In this document: one piece after another, positions 26,901 through 42,330 of the stretch
Numbering within the stretch: position 1 is the first letter of the stretch
Layout of the letters: the number at the start of each line of letters is the position of its first letter
Source of the DNA: Sipunculus nudus
Taxonomy: Eukaryota; Annelida; Sipuncula; Golfingiida; Sipunculidae
DNA: 64,000 bases
Assembly: GCA_026874595.1 (NCBI GenBank)
Contig: CM049309.1
Location: forward strand, 5,912,576-5,976,575
Direction: 5' to 3'
Translations under genes and position numbers: made by a program
Notes under the pieces: generated by a model
What the model was told of the DNA's origin: nothing
The model's input: the letters and a program-made list of their open reading frames with translations, nothing else
Databases searched by the model: none

Positions 26901-29732
26901 GAGATATGAGTGATTTTATCCCACGGCAGACAAACAGACGGACGCTGTGCAAAAATGGTTGCAGGTGGCGCATCGAATTTTGTGTATGATTAAGACATAT
27001 GCGAGATCTATACATATGCAAAATTTTGGCCCCATCGGTTAGACGGTACACGAGATATGAGCTTGGATGTCTGCAGCGTAATCGTGAATGTAGGTGGCTC
27101 AACTTGTCATAAAATCAAGAAAGCTGTCCAGGATGTATACACATGCAAACTTTCAGGTGGTTAAGTCCAACCAATGCAGAAATATGCGTGATTTTATCCC
27201 AAGGCAGATGAACAGATTGACGCTGTGCAAAAATGGTTGCAGGTGGCGCCACTAGTTTTGCGTTTGATAAAGAACTATGTATGACCTATACACATGCAAA
27301 ATTTTGGCCCAATCGGTCAGACGGTTCACGAGATATGAGCTTGAATGTCTGCAGCGTTAACGTGAATGTAGATGGCGCCACCTGTCATATAATCAAGAAG
27401 GCTGTCCAGGATGTATACACATGCAAACTTTCAAGTGGATAAGTCCAACCAATGCAGAGATATGAATGATTTTATCCCAAGGCAGATGAACAGATTGACG
27501 CTGTGCAAAAATGGTTGCAGGTGGCGCCACCATTTCTAATGTATGTTATAAAACTATCTTTTTTTAGCCTGATCGGTCAAACGGTTCCCGAGATATGTGG
27601 GTTTATGGACGCTGGGCAGAGAGGAAAGGTAAGAGGTCAACCAAAAATGAGGGCGCAGCATTTCACAAGTGACCCGATCATAATTCTGAATTTTAAAAAA
27701 AAAATCTGCCCTGTGTTTACGGAGGAGTTCTCCGAGAACCTATGCGGCGGCGGCGTCCGACTGAAAACATAGTATCCGCAAAACTCTGTTTTGGCGGATA
27801 CAATTACTCAGGACATTCATCATTTAATAATACACCAGGAGTTTCTCTCATTTCACATGCATGTTTGATATTCAGGATATGTGGCACAGGCCATGCAAAA
27901 GAGAATAGCATCTTCACAGCAACAAGTAAATCTTCTGCACTAGAGACACCTATCAATGACACTGGGTACTTGTGATGCTTAAATATGTTAAAAAGAAACA
28001 TGTTGTCCGTCATATTTTATATGCAAATATAATAATGACCCTTACTTTTGAAGAGAGTTTTTTCTATTTACGAGGTTCTTGATGAAACTGCTGATCTTGG
28101 CTTAATCTAGACCTATAGTGCCACCTACGGTACATGATCAGCTCTCCAGAACAACGCAGACAACAGAAAAACTGTGCATGGTCAGGATAATGTTTAAATT
28201 CGATCCCTGTATTATATATAACTTGTATGTAATTCAAATTTTAACTAACCGTTACATCTTGTTTCCTTGCCGCTCCATCTGCCGTCTGAACGGCATGACC
28301 TCAAACTACTTCCGGTCATAAGGAAGCCGGGTTTGCAGCGGATTCCACACACCGCGTGCATGACGTTGTTGCAAGTCCCGTGCACAAAATAACCGTTCTC
28401 TGGTGACGTCAGTTTTGGGCACATGATCGCTGAGTGTAGAAAATATAAGATAATGAAGAACCATAAATTTCATTACCTATCTATGTTTATACTAAATGTT
28501 GCGGCTATCTAGAAGCAGGATAATTGTTTTGGAAAGCGATATTTTTCCTAGGCGGTATTTAGTGTGGATTTATTTTAAATGAATGTGACAGGAGCCAGTT
28601 TTTGCCGGATCAAGGCCTGAGGAAATTTTATATTTAGAAAAGTCAAGCAGTGATAGGCGATCCAGTAGAGATCCAATATATAATTCGTTTCATCACGTCA
28701 TGTCCACCTGTTTTTTTTTTTTTTTGCCATGAATATTTTTATTAGTAACATTTCAAGGGGAAAAAATATAGTGTATATAGGTAGAGGATAAAGGACCTTA
28801 TTTTCGACAAGGTAAATAAATACCTATCTTACATCTTATTTAAGAAACAGAAGTATTTAAAAATATGAGAATTCAGTATACATTTTACAACATACCAGCT
28901 GAACCCACTTATGGCGGTCAAGGTTATAGCTCAAATGCACACTGAGCCTCATATGACAGCTGCTGATTGAATAAGGCAATGTAAACACTAAAAATGTAGC
29001 CAGCTATAACAAATATTGCTACTTATGCAGGGACAGGCTACTTATCCGATCTGCCAGATCATTTTGAAGAGACCAACAAGCTGTGAAACATTAACTCTTA
29101 ATTTATTGTATGATTGATTCTCATTTGCCATATTAGGTTGTCACTTCCATATGTAGTTTTCTAGGAAATTATTGAAAAATATAAACTCTTCAGAAAATAA
29201 TCTAAAAAAAAAAAACAGGTGGACACAGATTAATTGACGAAGTATAGTTGCAATTAATATTGTCGTTTAAAATGATAAATAACACGATTTTTACTTGGGA
29301 TGCTTCATGCAGTTAGTTTAATCGAAGCTTGGCTAAAAGCAACAGTGCGTTAAATCTGCCTAGAAACTTTGTAAGATATTACATTTACGTGTAATAGGCC
29401 CGTCAGAGATGCTCCGTCGCTGGCGGTAAAATGGCGTTTCACCTGCGCATGCGTAGAGTCCATTCTTTCTGTATCCTTGCTTGCATTTACAGCCAGCGAT
29501 CGAGGGTGTTCCCGCAGAAGACGTGTGGTGCACATCCGGGCACTTGATGCAGGAACTCAGGTCGCCCGGGAGAGAGGAGCTTTTGTACGTCCCCGGCGGG
29601 CATGCTATATGTGTCAAAGAAAAAATACAAATAGGCTCATACTTTATACTGCTACTTTACGAAACACCTTTGTGTTACCGAAGCATGCAGTCATTGCTTA
29701 GATTATGTAATTCTGTCTTTTACTTTGATAAT

Positions 29733-29796
<64 letters not shown>

Positions 29797-31324
29797 TCAA
29801 TATCCTGTTTATACAACCATATTTTTGCATATACAAATGGAAATATGCAGTTGTACTTCTGGATTTTTGCAGTTAAAAAAATCAAAAAAATTTTGTCCTG
29901 GTTACAGACTGAAAAACCATGTCCATATCTCTCAATATTTTAAGTGTACCGAGCACTCATATCAACTCTATACACCATACAATTAGCCCTGATGCTAGCA
30001 GCAAAGTAAGCTGTTATAAGGGCTGTGATAATTTTATATTATTTCCCACATTTACATAAATAATTCATTAATAATATTTATAGCTTTATAATTATATCAA
30101 ATAAAAACAAGACTGAGCTCTGACTTTACTTTAGAATTTAAAAGTAAAACTTCATATTCACAGTCATACTTAATTTGAGCAAAGTAAAGTGTCTTCTTTT
30201 TTGATCATCTGATATGGTTTCAGAATTGATTGATGGCGTCTCAATAACTCACATCTCTATATCAGCTAAAAGGCCTATGTTTTAATAGCGTCATATTGAC
30301 CCTCTTACATTACGACCAGATTACTGGCCTGCTAGAATGTCTTTACATCTCGGTCTAGGGGACGTATTATAAATCCTCATTAGGATGCAAAGATTTTCGT
30401 CATTTGTGACAATGCCTCATGGTCTACAGGTACACTGTCGATTTACATTAGCCAGACCAATCGTTAGCATTTATGTGTACTTTCTAATAACACCAAACAC
30501 GATCGAGAAAAGTTCTGTTTTAACTCAGCATATTGGTCAACCACTCGGCATGTTTGTTCAATTTATGACCGCATGAACACTTTTATGGCTCGCTTGGGTT
30601 ACAGGACGCAGGCAACTTGCAGGCGATACAGGAAATGACTCGTTAGCATATTCTGTGATCTGACTTTAAATAAACTTTACAAATATCATAAAACGATTCA
30701 ATACTTCAAACCTGGAATACAAATGTAAAGGAACACTTACGAAGGCAGTCTCCATGAATACCCGAGCCGTAGTATCCGGGCTGACATGCGCACTCATATT
30801 TTCCTGTCTGGGTGCCACAGAGACATGTTGCTTTAATGTCACAACATGGCGCCCATTCCTCGCAGAGTTTGTCACACTGGTAAACTGGCTGTACGGCATA
30901 CCTGCCTCTGCTGAGATCTGAAAACAAGATAATTTAAATGTTATATTATTATAGTATATTCATAATTAGAAAACAAAATTGAAAGTGGGTTGGAGTTTGT
31001 TATTACTTCGCATCTGGATCAATGGTCGTCCTTCAAAAAAGGGACTAAGACCGGGGACCGTATTCATACATGACATTAATTAATGATTAATTTAATGTTA
31101 AGGAGTTAATTCAGCAGCGATTAAACAGGGCGAATTATTGAAATAGGGATGTCGAAAGGAGACCACAAAATCTGAGTAGGTCTAATGGAAAGACAACTGA
31201 AAACATCAGAAGATCAATTGATGTCTACCTGGAATATAAATCTCAACTAGATGTTTGCACTAACCACCCCCACCCCCTTACAAGCAAGTGAAAAATAATC
31301 GGAAAGCGTTTTTTTTTATTTAAG

Positions 31325-31386
<62 letters not shown>

Positions 31387-31993
31387 TATACGATGGTGTA
31401 TCTATAATTCAGAGAAATTAATATAGGCCTACCATGATGCAGAGCTTTCCTCGCGAGAGACTCAAACTCGCTGAAGCTGTCTAGTATGTAACAGTGTTCG
31501 TCTTTTGGTTCCGAGGCCATGTGATACAGTTCCCGGACATTCCCGTTCTCGATGCCGAACGTGAAGAGCTCAACGCCACCTTGGCGTAGCTTGGCTGCCT
31601 CTGGCCGTGGGTCACGTCCATTTGAGTAGCCGTCCGTGATAAGGAACAAAGCCTTCCTTGCACCTGGTCGGGACTTCTGGAATGTTTGCTGTAAATAACG
31701 ATAAAGACATTTAAAGTCTTTAATTATTCATCTGGGCAGGTCCTTTATTAATATACCAAAACATGAAACGGCGTCAACATGAACACATTAGGACATATCA
31801 TTTATTAAAATTTATATATGCGGTAAAGCCAATTGAAGGCCGTATATATTGTTGATTGCCCAAACTTTTTTTAAGAGTTTATTGCTATTTTGAATTTTAG
31901 TTTATATTTTCATCTGTATCTTTCTGTAAAAAAAGGTTGATAAAAATGGAATCATCGCTGCTTAATTAGGATCGTCCGGACGATAAGTTAGTC

Positions 31994-32068
<75 letters not shown>

Positions 32069-35000
32069 TAAAACCCCGCTAATGCGACCACCTGATGGAC
32101 CAGGCAAAGAGGTCGTGTTAGCGGGGTGGTCGTGTTAGCTGGATGCTTGTACATTAGTCTTGCAATATTAACGCAGGCGATAATATGGGTATTTCAAGTA
32201 AATTGTTGTGCCTGTTTCATTTAAAATTTTAAATATAAAGAAAAATAAATTACAAAAACGAATATGATTCAAAAGTTTTATTCACATGTAAACAAAGCTC
32301 ACAAATGAAACAAATAGTTGGCGTTGAAGTCATTCTTACAGTATTGGGCTTAATACGAAGATGGTCTGATGTCGAACACGAAATGAGAACAGATCAAATT
32401 CTAAGTGTTATTTTTATGGCCCCTGCGTGATCATTTAAATATGATTTGTCACAATTTTACTTTACTCACCTGAACGTAAGCGTGTAGTGTCAGTTATGTT
32501 TGCCAAACTCCTTTTTAATCAGTATATTAAATGCTAATCTAACAGCCGTATTCAACAAACATTGTTACGGACCATTGCGTAAAGTTTGCCTTACAGGCTG
32601 GGCGTCATTAAAAACAAGCCTAACTATGGCTGGGCAGATTAAAGCGGGCTTTCCCACGTGCACGAATAATTAATGACGGGCTTTTCTGCCAGGCTGGGCA
32701 ATGAGCGTGTCACCTGCTCGACGGGCCGCGGTCGAGTAGTCGTGATACGGCTAATTAATTACGGGCTATTATCGAAGTCCAAGCTGGACGATGAGCGTGT
32801 CATCTACTGAACAGGCCGCGGTCGCCACGGGCCAGTGGTCGTGATACGGGTCTCATCTGAAGGTCGGGACAAAAAAAAAGTGGTAATTGGTCGTGATAGC
32901 GGGATGGTCGTGTTATAAGTTTTTTATATAGTATTATATATATAATGCATTGTCTGAGGGACTGGGTCGTAGGTGATGTTATACCTTTAAGTTCACTTTA
33001 AACACAATCTTGAGACGTTGGAATGACATAAAATTAACTAAAACAGGTGATGTCATTTAAAGAACTAAAATACATGTATTTGTAAAATACTTCAGATTGC
33101 GGTCGTAGAACTGGTCAATAGAAAGAGGTACAATTTTAAGGGTACCTAATAAAGTTTGGTATTTTGAATATTTTTGAAAAGGTTTTGTTTATTAAACCGT
33201 TTTAAAAAAATTTAAAGAATAATTAAATTGTTTATTTTTCAGAAAGTATATGTCAGATATAATTTAAAATGATATAAATTTTTAAATTACTTGAAACATG
33301 AACATTAAATCGTCCAAGGAAATATTTCTTAAATTTATAGTGTCAATTTTGTTTTGTTAAAAGCGTAATGTCTTTTTATTTTAAAATCATCATTTAAGAA
33401 AAGATGATAAAAATCTGTTCAACTCATCTCATAATTATTTACGAAGGACGATTTTGAAATTCATACTTTAAGTAACAAAAATTGCATTTTTAACCATTAT
33501 ATGATATTTGCTTTAAGGGGAATAAACAATTTAAATTTAAAAAAAAAATATAATTTTGAAATGTTTAATTTGATTATCCTCTTTTGGAAAAAAGTATACT
33601 TTCTGCTTTGGTTAAGAAGAACAACCACCAAACTTTAATTTCATAATGAAGGGTTTGCTTTAATTTCCACAATAAACTGTAGTCTACAAATTGATTAGGC
33701 CTGTCATTATCCTAGACACCTTTAAAACTTAAATGTGTTCTGCTTGACCAGATACAGGGTTCTTCGAATTCTATGAAATTCTTCAATCATAATTCAAGAT
33801 ACTTTGAAAACAGTCAGAGAAACATGGGGGAAAGAAACAAATTCGTCCAGCATGATTCAGTACGTCTGTAGCTGTCCTAATGAAATAATGGAACAGAAGT
33901 CATCAACTTCCTGTGTGGCACAAAGCTTCTTTTCTTTGAATGCTACAGTTTCAGAGCGAAGCGATGAATGAAACCAACAGTTGCGAGTCTGACCTCAGCA
34001 GCAAACAATGTCATCAAGAGCCAGCGATGGTCAGCGTGCAGCTCTGCTAGGCGGATACATGTAACAGTTGCTGACATCCGCCTCCGGGGCTATAGCGGTT
34101 CATTTGTACCGACCAACCTCACCCGGTGGCCGTCCAAGGTCGCTGAATCACTGTAACCTATACCGTTGCGACAGCGTGAGAACCATGACGGATAAGTACG
34201 ATAAAAATTGGCAACGTAAACTGTCCAATAACGTAGGATTAACACGTATAATCGTGTATAAGTTGATATACAATGCTGCCCTGAAATTTTCATAAGCTTG
34301 TGATTTATTCTTATTATGTTTGGTTAAATGTAACAGGAGCTAACAATACAGCACTCAAATGGCTGCCAGGATTTACAGACTGCAGCAATAACTCAAATGT
34401 CCTACAACTGGTGGTTCCCATTATTTAAATTTTAATATCAGCATTTTGTGTTATGCAATTTGGCCCAAAAAAATATTTGCGAACCCATTTACAATTATTT
34501 ATATTCATAAAATGTCTCATTTTTCTCTTTTCTGTGAATAGGTTAATAGGGTTATCAACTGAGTCCAATTTACGTCTAGATCTAAGTTTGGAAGTGCTTC
34601 ATGAATAGATAACTGGATTAATCATATACATTATATATTTTAAGAATTATTCATCCATTCATCTGAATGTTTTATATATATGTTTTTCGCTTCAAGCATT
34701 TATTCAGTATTTTTTTATTCAAGATGTAAGATTTTACATGCTTTATTTCATGTATAACCATACATCTTCTCAGGGGCTTCTGAAATGCTTGACGGTACAG
34801 AATGTATTATTAAATATGCAGTAATATATTATGCAGTAATATTTCACGAGAAGGAACATATTATTCATTTGGTAATAAAAATTTGAAACCGAGTCTGTTT
34901 TATTTCTAACAGTTAAATAACTGTAAAAAGCTTGCCTCGGTCGATATATAACTGAGTCTAGCGTATTGAAATCTCCGAAATGATACAAACATGCCATATA

Positions 35001-36028
35001 TACAATGAATTGGCGTTCATTCCCCAAATGTATTTAACAAAGTATGAGCCAAATCTTTACCTGAACTTATCTACTTGGTGAAGAATTCAATTGTCGCCAG
35101 AAATTTCAGATTCTGGATTGATTTACACATTCCAAGTCTAATGAACCACCGCATATAACACATTGTTTTTCAATGCTAACCATTTTTTTCTTTAAACCAT
35201 AGCAGTTTTCCCCGTCTTCTTATGCACAGACATGTGTTTTTTATGACTAAATATTCATTTTTTCCTGCATGCCTCTCAATAAAGAACCACCCATGTATGG
35301 CATGCCATGCATTTTCTCAACCCTTTTTTTATTCATGTAGCCGTAGAAAAGTGGCATCTTTTTATTATAAATACATATATCTTAACCACAGGGCCGCCTG
35401 TGGCTATCACATATGATGATGGATGCCTTTGAAAAATTAGAGATACATGTGCCTTTAGATCATAAAATCTTAAACTTGTTCTTAACTAACTATAAACACA
35501 TAAAAGAGTAGTACGGCATTTGATTCTATTGTCTCCATATTAGTATGTACCTTAATTGGGATGGACAAGGTATATAGAAGGAACATGTCAGACACTGTAC
35601 ATGTGTTCTATACAGAGCTACAGATATCTGACACTTACATAGGCCATGCACCTGTTATAGACATCTCGTCCGAATTAATACTATACGTCTTGTCACAGTG
35701 GGTAGCGGTCTCCAAGCTGTTATCATAATGTACAAACCCTGCCTCCCTTTACGACGAATCGGTCATTGCCCTTTCCCCATGGATATGCATTACCTCCATG
35801 CATGTTATAAACTACACATGCACTGACATGGAATTGTAGAAGAATGCACGGAAGAAATGCACACGAAGTATTCATATAGATACCAGTGTTAATTGAAGGT
35901 GCTTATCTATATTCAAATACTTTTATTAACTTATTTGTAACTATTTTTAATGCATATTAAATAATGTTTGGGGAATGTAAAGCTGGTCTGTGTAATCCAG
36001 TTTGGAAAATATCCCCTTTTTGGCATGA

Positions 36029-36081
<53 letters not shown>

Positions 36082-36476
36082 ATATATATCTCGAGAGAGA
36101 GAGAGAGAAAGAGAGAGAAAGAGATAGGCAGACAGACGGACAGACAGACAGGAATGTTTCTCCAGGTTGATCAAGGGTATAACAGATTATTAGATTTAAA
36201 ATATCTTTACAGGATATGGCTAGTTACGATGGTTCGTTTGTGGCAAAACTAGTGTGAGGGCGGATTGATAATATATCCTAAAGTAAATTTTAAACGAGAC
36301 TGGATTTCCTTTATACCCCTTATGAAAATAAACATTTTACTACCAGGGATCATATAAAATATTAAAACTGATTGTAAAAAGACACTAGAAATGTATAATT
36401 TAACATTTGATATGTGGTAACTGTTATTTTACCTGAACTTACCGTCCATTAGGAAATGCGGTAAGTGAGAAAGAAT

Positions 36477-36510
<34 letters not shown>

Positions 36511-39500
36511 GCAAAAAAAAACAACAAAAAAACTGATGTACCAGAGAAAAAAAGCTCGAATCCAAAGCCCCGAATCGGAAATAGTTAACTGTCCGACCAT
36601 CGGAGAATTGGCGCTATATAAATACTATATATTATATAAAACACTATAAACAGTGTAATGGATTTCTTTGCTACGAGACACTTTCTCATTCCAGAATATG
36701 ACACGAATGTGTACTCCATTTCGGGCCCTGTGTAAGTGTTAAGGGAAGTCTGCTTTTGTGATAAAGGTTGAAAAAAATGTTAACCCCCATTGTTTTGTAA
36801 AGATTAATGACCTGTTTTGCGTGCCATAAAGACACTGTAAAAACCTGTCACAGAGAATCCTGGGAACGGAGTGTGAGAATTTACTGAGGGAGTAATGTAA
36901 ACAATATAGATAACATCATAAAAGATAAAGTGTGGAAATCCTTGATGGACGATATAGCTGTACATATGGCTGATCATATAACTAACCCTGCTACAACTTA
37001 TGTTTAGAATTCACAGACCTTCAGTGTTTCGATAAATAATGTGGTGAACTATCCTTTCTCGCAACTGAGACCTTATATTTCGTAACTGACGTTGAGACTT
37101 GTCAAATGTCATAAATGATGTTGTGACAGACCGATGCTGGCTTAAATAATGATCAGGATATGCATTTGGTAAAATTGTATATGTTCATTGAAGACGAATC
37201 TCATGCCAATTTAGTTTCATAAATGCGTGACAGCAGATTTGTGCGTTAAGTAACACACACGCACAGTATGAAGAAGGCCTTGTATAATTGGAACTGCACG
37301 GTGCCACCGTATGCTGCGATGCCTGTCTGTTCGTTTATATTGCAAATATTATAACTGCACTGTGTAAGTCAAGTAATTTTGAATTTATCCATCTATTTAT
37401 TTATCCATGAGTATCAGTCTTCTACACAAAGCCAAATATTTCTCAGTAAATTGATGTGCAAATCATCGCAGCGCAGCACGTGCCACCAAAAGGAACAAAT
37501 AAAACAACACTTTAAATATATGTCAGATGACTAATTGATAACGAACACTTTTTAATGAAAAAAACAACGCACGTTACTTAATATTTTGAACGTATATGTA
37601 CGTTATTTACGGTGGACATTTACAATTTTAAAGAATTTTAACTTTTATTAAGAAAATATGATTCACAAGGAAAGTATAAACATTCTCTCGAACAACTTCT
37701 TGAGTAATTCACCGTGTAAAAGCCTATGACTTTTAATAAAATGTTGAATTTTTGAACACCTAAGATACAGGAACAAATGCATAGTTATTGACAGACAGAT
37801 AGCTTTATTGCTTCCCAATCATTAGTGCAAAACTAATTCTTCGAATATGACTGATCTATTCTTTACCTTTGCCGCCAGCATTGCGCCCCAGGTGTGGGTG
37901 CCACCGCCCATATATCGGATTTCAGGTAGATCCTCGGACATGAGGGAACACTTGTTGCTGATTGGTCCATGGTTGGTCAGGTGATCTACATGGGTTATCA
38001 CGCGACCTGGAGACGAGAACGTGATTACAGATACACGGGTAGCATCCTCTTCTACCGTGAAGTCAGCCAGAAGTTTTCTTACAAATCGGATTTCATTGGC
38101 GAAGTTTCCGGCTGTGACACTGGTAGAGCCATCAACAAGGAATACCAGCTCCACCTGTCCACCTGATGTGTTCCTAAGCGACTGCACGTGTCGTTTGAGC
38201 ACATTTCCGAGGTATTTTATCTGAGGAAAAAAAATTAAGAAATGAGCAAAGTCCTTTGATGATGCACATGATCACCACGATATAATTCAAACTAGATTTT
38301 TATGGATAAGCCTACATGAATCAAAATCAAATTTTGTCTGTATTGTGCAATTGGGATTGTAATTGACAGCCCTTCCTCAAAGAAAAACAAAATATTCGGC
38401 GCAATGACCTGTTACCGGCAACTTCAAAACTATGTCCGAACCATTCTACCTCTAGAGCGTTCACACGGTATGATATTAAGCAGTTTATGAGTTTCGCAAT
38501 TCAAACCGTTTGAAATCAGCTACACAACTGGATTTAAACCGTTTTGGCCAAAATGGATCGATAACTGTTTTGATTTGCTGTGTGAAAGGCGTATTCTACA
38601 CAGTGTCACGTTTCAACCAAAATGTGGGCTCTAGAACAAGGACGGTCCATAATATCAATGAATAGCCCTGGGTCCTGTCCGAGACGAAAAGAAAATGCAA
38701 ACATCTCTCAGCAAAAGCATAAAGGTGCCCATTCACCTACCTTTTGAGAAGAATTTGTGATTTCTGGCTTTCTCTGTGTATAATATATTAATGATCTAAG
38801 GTAAGTTTGGTTGTGAACAGTACTTATAACGCCTTCGGCCGGGAAGGATGTATGAACTTGTTTATCAACAACATGTTTGTAAATACAGCAATGATGACAC
38901 ACGGAGAATAACATGTAACCTAAGGTGGTAGGCTGCATATATGCGGAGGAAGTAAGGTCACTTGTTGCAAAACGCCATTTGCAAAGATCTGGCTTATCTG
39001 ACTTACCGCAAGATACCATTGTTGAATTTGTTTTGATTATGTTGGCAGGCCCCCACATATTATAAACATGTTGATATAAATAAAACAAGTAGCCTGTATC
39101 CACGTTTTCTGGACTATCTATAAAAAACTAAATAGAATTACCTTTTGTATATAAAGGTCAGATAGGTTATTGGGCCCCTTTGAGTATTGGACTTTGAGTT
39201 AAAAACATGCCATGGTTACCCTGGTTACCTCAACAATGTTATGAATTGTAACTTTCACAAATTATCATCAAACTCATTTTGTAATTTTTAGCGTAAAGTT
39301 GCTAATAGACAAACCAAAAATAAAAAGTAACTTTTCACTATCGTAAGACCTCCCCAACTGACCGAAATATACGAAGCATAATAAACACGGAGGTATTTTT
39401 TACGCACGGTAGAACTAAGTGAAAATTCATTTTATTTCTACTTAATTAACGCCATACCGACACAGAGTACTTTCTCTCCATCTAGCATTCTATTCTCTCC

Positions 39501-42274
39501 CAGAGTGAACCGACACGTATATGATTATCTTATATTATACAATCCAAGAATTTTTTAGAGTTATAACTATGCGCATGATGTCAGATTTTACCCGGGTCTG
39601 GCAGCCCGTTCTTTATACTATCCGGACTATGAGTATGTTATTCAAGACGCATCAATATTCAGTTCTACCTGCCAAAGCAAGTAGTTACAGGCCTGACTAT
39701 GATTTTGTTGCTACCACCTATCGTTTAATATCGAAACTAACCAGAGCTCTATGCTACGAACAAAACAATTGGACAATACAAAACAAGTTTAGACGCACTG
39801 ACTTTGATAAATATATATTTTCCTCAGTTTCCATACAGGCTGCTTAATATTAAATATTAATATCAAAAGTGTTCAGAAAAAAGTTAATAAAATTCTTGGA
39901 AGTGCAAATTCCAGCAAATGATCAGGGAATATTAATTATGAAAGGTATGGCTAGGAATGTTTATTTGTATAATATTAGTTTCGACATATGTTATAGGATC
40001 AAATTGTAGCAGTAAAACCAGTCTTTGAAGTATGGAGTTTTTAGCGTTTAGAACTAAGTCAACCTCTATAAGTAAACGTCTATATATTTGTAAACGTTAT
40101 CAGTAAAGGGTGTGTGACTCTACTAAAGCTAAACACCAAAGATCTAGTAGCACTGTATACCCTTTTGTCGCCCAAGACACATTCTTTCGGCAGCGGCCAC
40201 CTGACAGGGACAAATAATTGCCTGGGACAAGAACAACCAGATGTGAAGACCGTTCACACGCCCGGTGTAAAGGCTTTAGGTTATCCCCGTTTCAGGTTAC
40301 CCCCCTCCCCCATGCCCCGGTAATCTGAAATGGAATTTAAATTACCCTCGTGGTAGTTTGAACTTGCTATCAGGTTAACCCCCCCCCCCCCTTCCCCCGC
40401 TTGCGGTTATCCCCTAGAAGTCATCAATTACTGGTTACCCCCGCACAGTCTAAATTACCCCTTTTCCTAATTTAGTCGAATTTTATTTTGTTATGCCTTG
40501 GTCCATTGGTGTGTTTGTTGAATAAAGCACATGAAGATACAATATTTAAACTCGACTCGATATCTGAAAAATAAAAAGTCACACAATATTGATTATAATT
40601 TGGTAAATAATATTTACAATGGCTCAAACACTTCAACAGAAGTGCAAAGCGGCACTCACAGATCAGTGATAAAACACTTGGTTCTCTTCGCTGGCGACCT
40701 GGGTTCGATCCGGTTTTTCCCGAATAATCGGATTAATCTGAAATCGTTGTGGGTATTCTCTAATCGATTTCATATTACCCCTGGGGTTCATCTGAAGTCG
40801 ATTTCAAGTTACCTTGGGACATTTCAAGTTACCCTTTCGCAATCTGAAGCGGGGGTAATCTGAAACAGCTACACCAGGTCAAACACATCCTCGATCATAT
40901 ATACCGCATAGTACTGGGTCAATGGGTGAAACAACGTGAAGCAGAGCCACTGACTGTGTCAGCAAATATTCAATCCACGTGCCTCCCCAGCTTTAAACTA
41001 TTTTAACACCAGGTGTTCTGGGTAATTCCGTCTCATGTTACCTCCTTTTTCTTCTTATTGGCAAATACGAACGTTTTTACGTCAATGGAACTTGTTTCAC
41101 TCAGAGTGTGTCCGTAAGGGGCAATACGTTTGTGCTGCATTACAAGTATATATACAAAAGTGGCACTGCACGGGCTTGGTCGACACTTCAAGGGTAATCC
41201 GATTTAAAGAAATTTAGAATTGATTTATCCAAGGGATATTGGTCCAAATACTATAGGCCTATTTTTTATTACTAAGAAAATGATTTACTGGAAGAATGAG
41301 TTATGGTCAATTTATGTTTTTTTAATTTATTTTTTTTCCAATTTTTCCCCAGATTTTTTAAACATGGACCTAAAAGCATTGACGAAATAGGTGCGAAATA
41401 AACCAAAGATACTATAAAACGTATTTGACTAAATTTATCAGCCCTTCAGATATCAGCCATACAAGTGAACCTATCACTTAAAAACTAGGATGTAGTCCCG
41501 TTAAAGTGATGAGCTCAGGAGCTGAAGCTGTGTGACCTATGGTAAGATTAACCATGACAAGTAAGTGAGAATCCGTTGTCACACAGCAACTCTAAGGCTC
41601 TAATGAAACATATATTTCACCTACCCTCCGCCTACTTAATCAGCCAATATTTCCAGGTTCATTCGTGCATAGAAGAGACTTTTAATTTGTGAATATTCCT
41701 TGATGACAGTCCTGAATCCAGACCATGTGCCTAATCCACATCAATATCAATTCGATTTTTATTGGCCCATTTCCGAAATGTCCTAAAAGAAATTTCAGGA
41801 GATTCCGTTCACGATTGCTTGAGGTATGTTGTGAACAAACACACACAAACACAAACTCAGAAACGGGGATAAACTGCATTATCACTCACTGCCATGGAAC
41901 GACGTAATTGAATACAGATTGTACTCTGATTTGCCGGTAAGTCATATAATGGCATGGCAGGTTGTTTAATGATTACATGGTATTGAATAAATAATGCAAT
42001 TATTATTGAACATGTAGATGAAAGTATCCGCTAAACTAGAGATGGCTTATATAGTATGACACTGTATATCTAATTTTGTTAGGATAGATACTATTTAATG
42101 GGAAAAAATATGTGTTTTGTCACCATTGATTATTTAGTTAAGATAGGAGATCTCTTCAAGGTAAGTGTGGATGTCACACTGGAACTTCTCAGGTGTAACG
42201 GGTTACAAAATGTGTTCTATTGACGGACGAAAATGAACGGCTTCCTATAAAAAAAAGTACAGTGGCCCAGAGTG

Positions 42275-42330
<56 letters not shown>

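Noticed and set aside
29725-29793. Tyr-Ile repeat peptides at every (TA)n tract (also 7370, 17796, 31966, 36030, 44209, 59763)
   Set aside because: Translations of TA dinucleotide repeats, not genes.
33968-34295. GC-richer patch with ORFs on both strands in intron 2
   Set aside because: No in-phase splice-flanked frame, and the vWA domain is already complete without it.
38708-39103. Minus-strand ORF of 131 codons
   Set aside because: Coincides with MITE A copy 2; frames are not conserved among copies.
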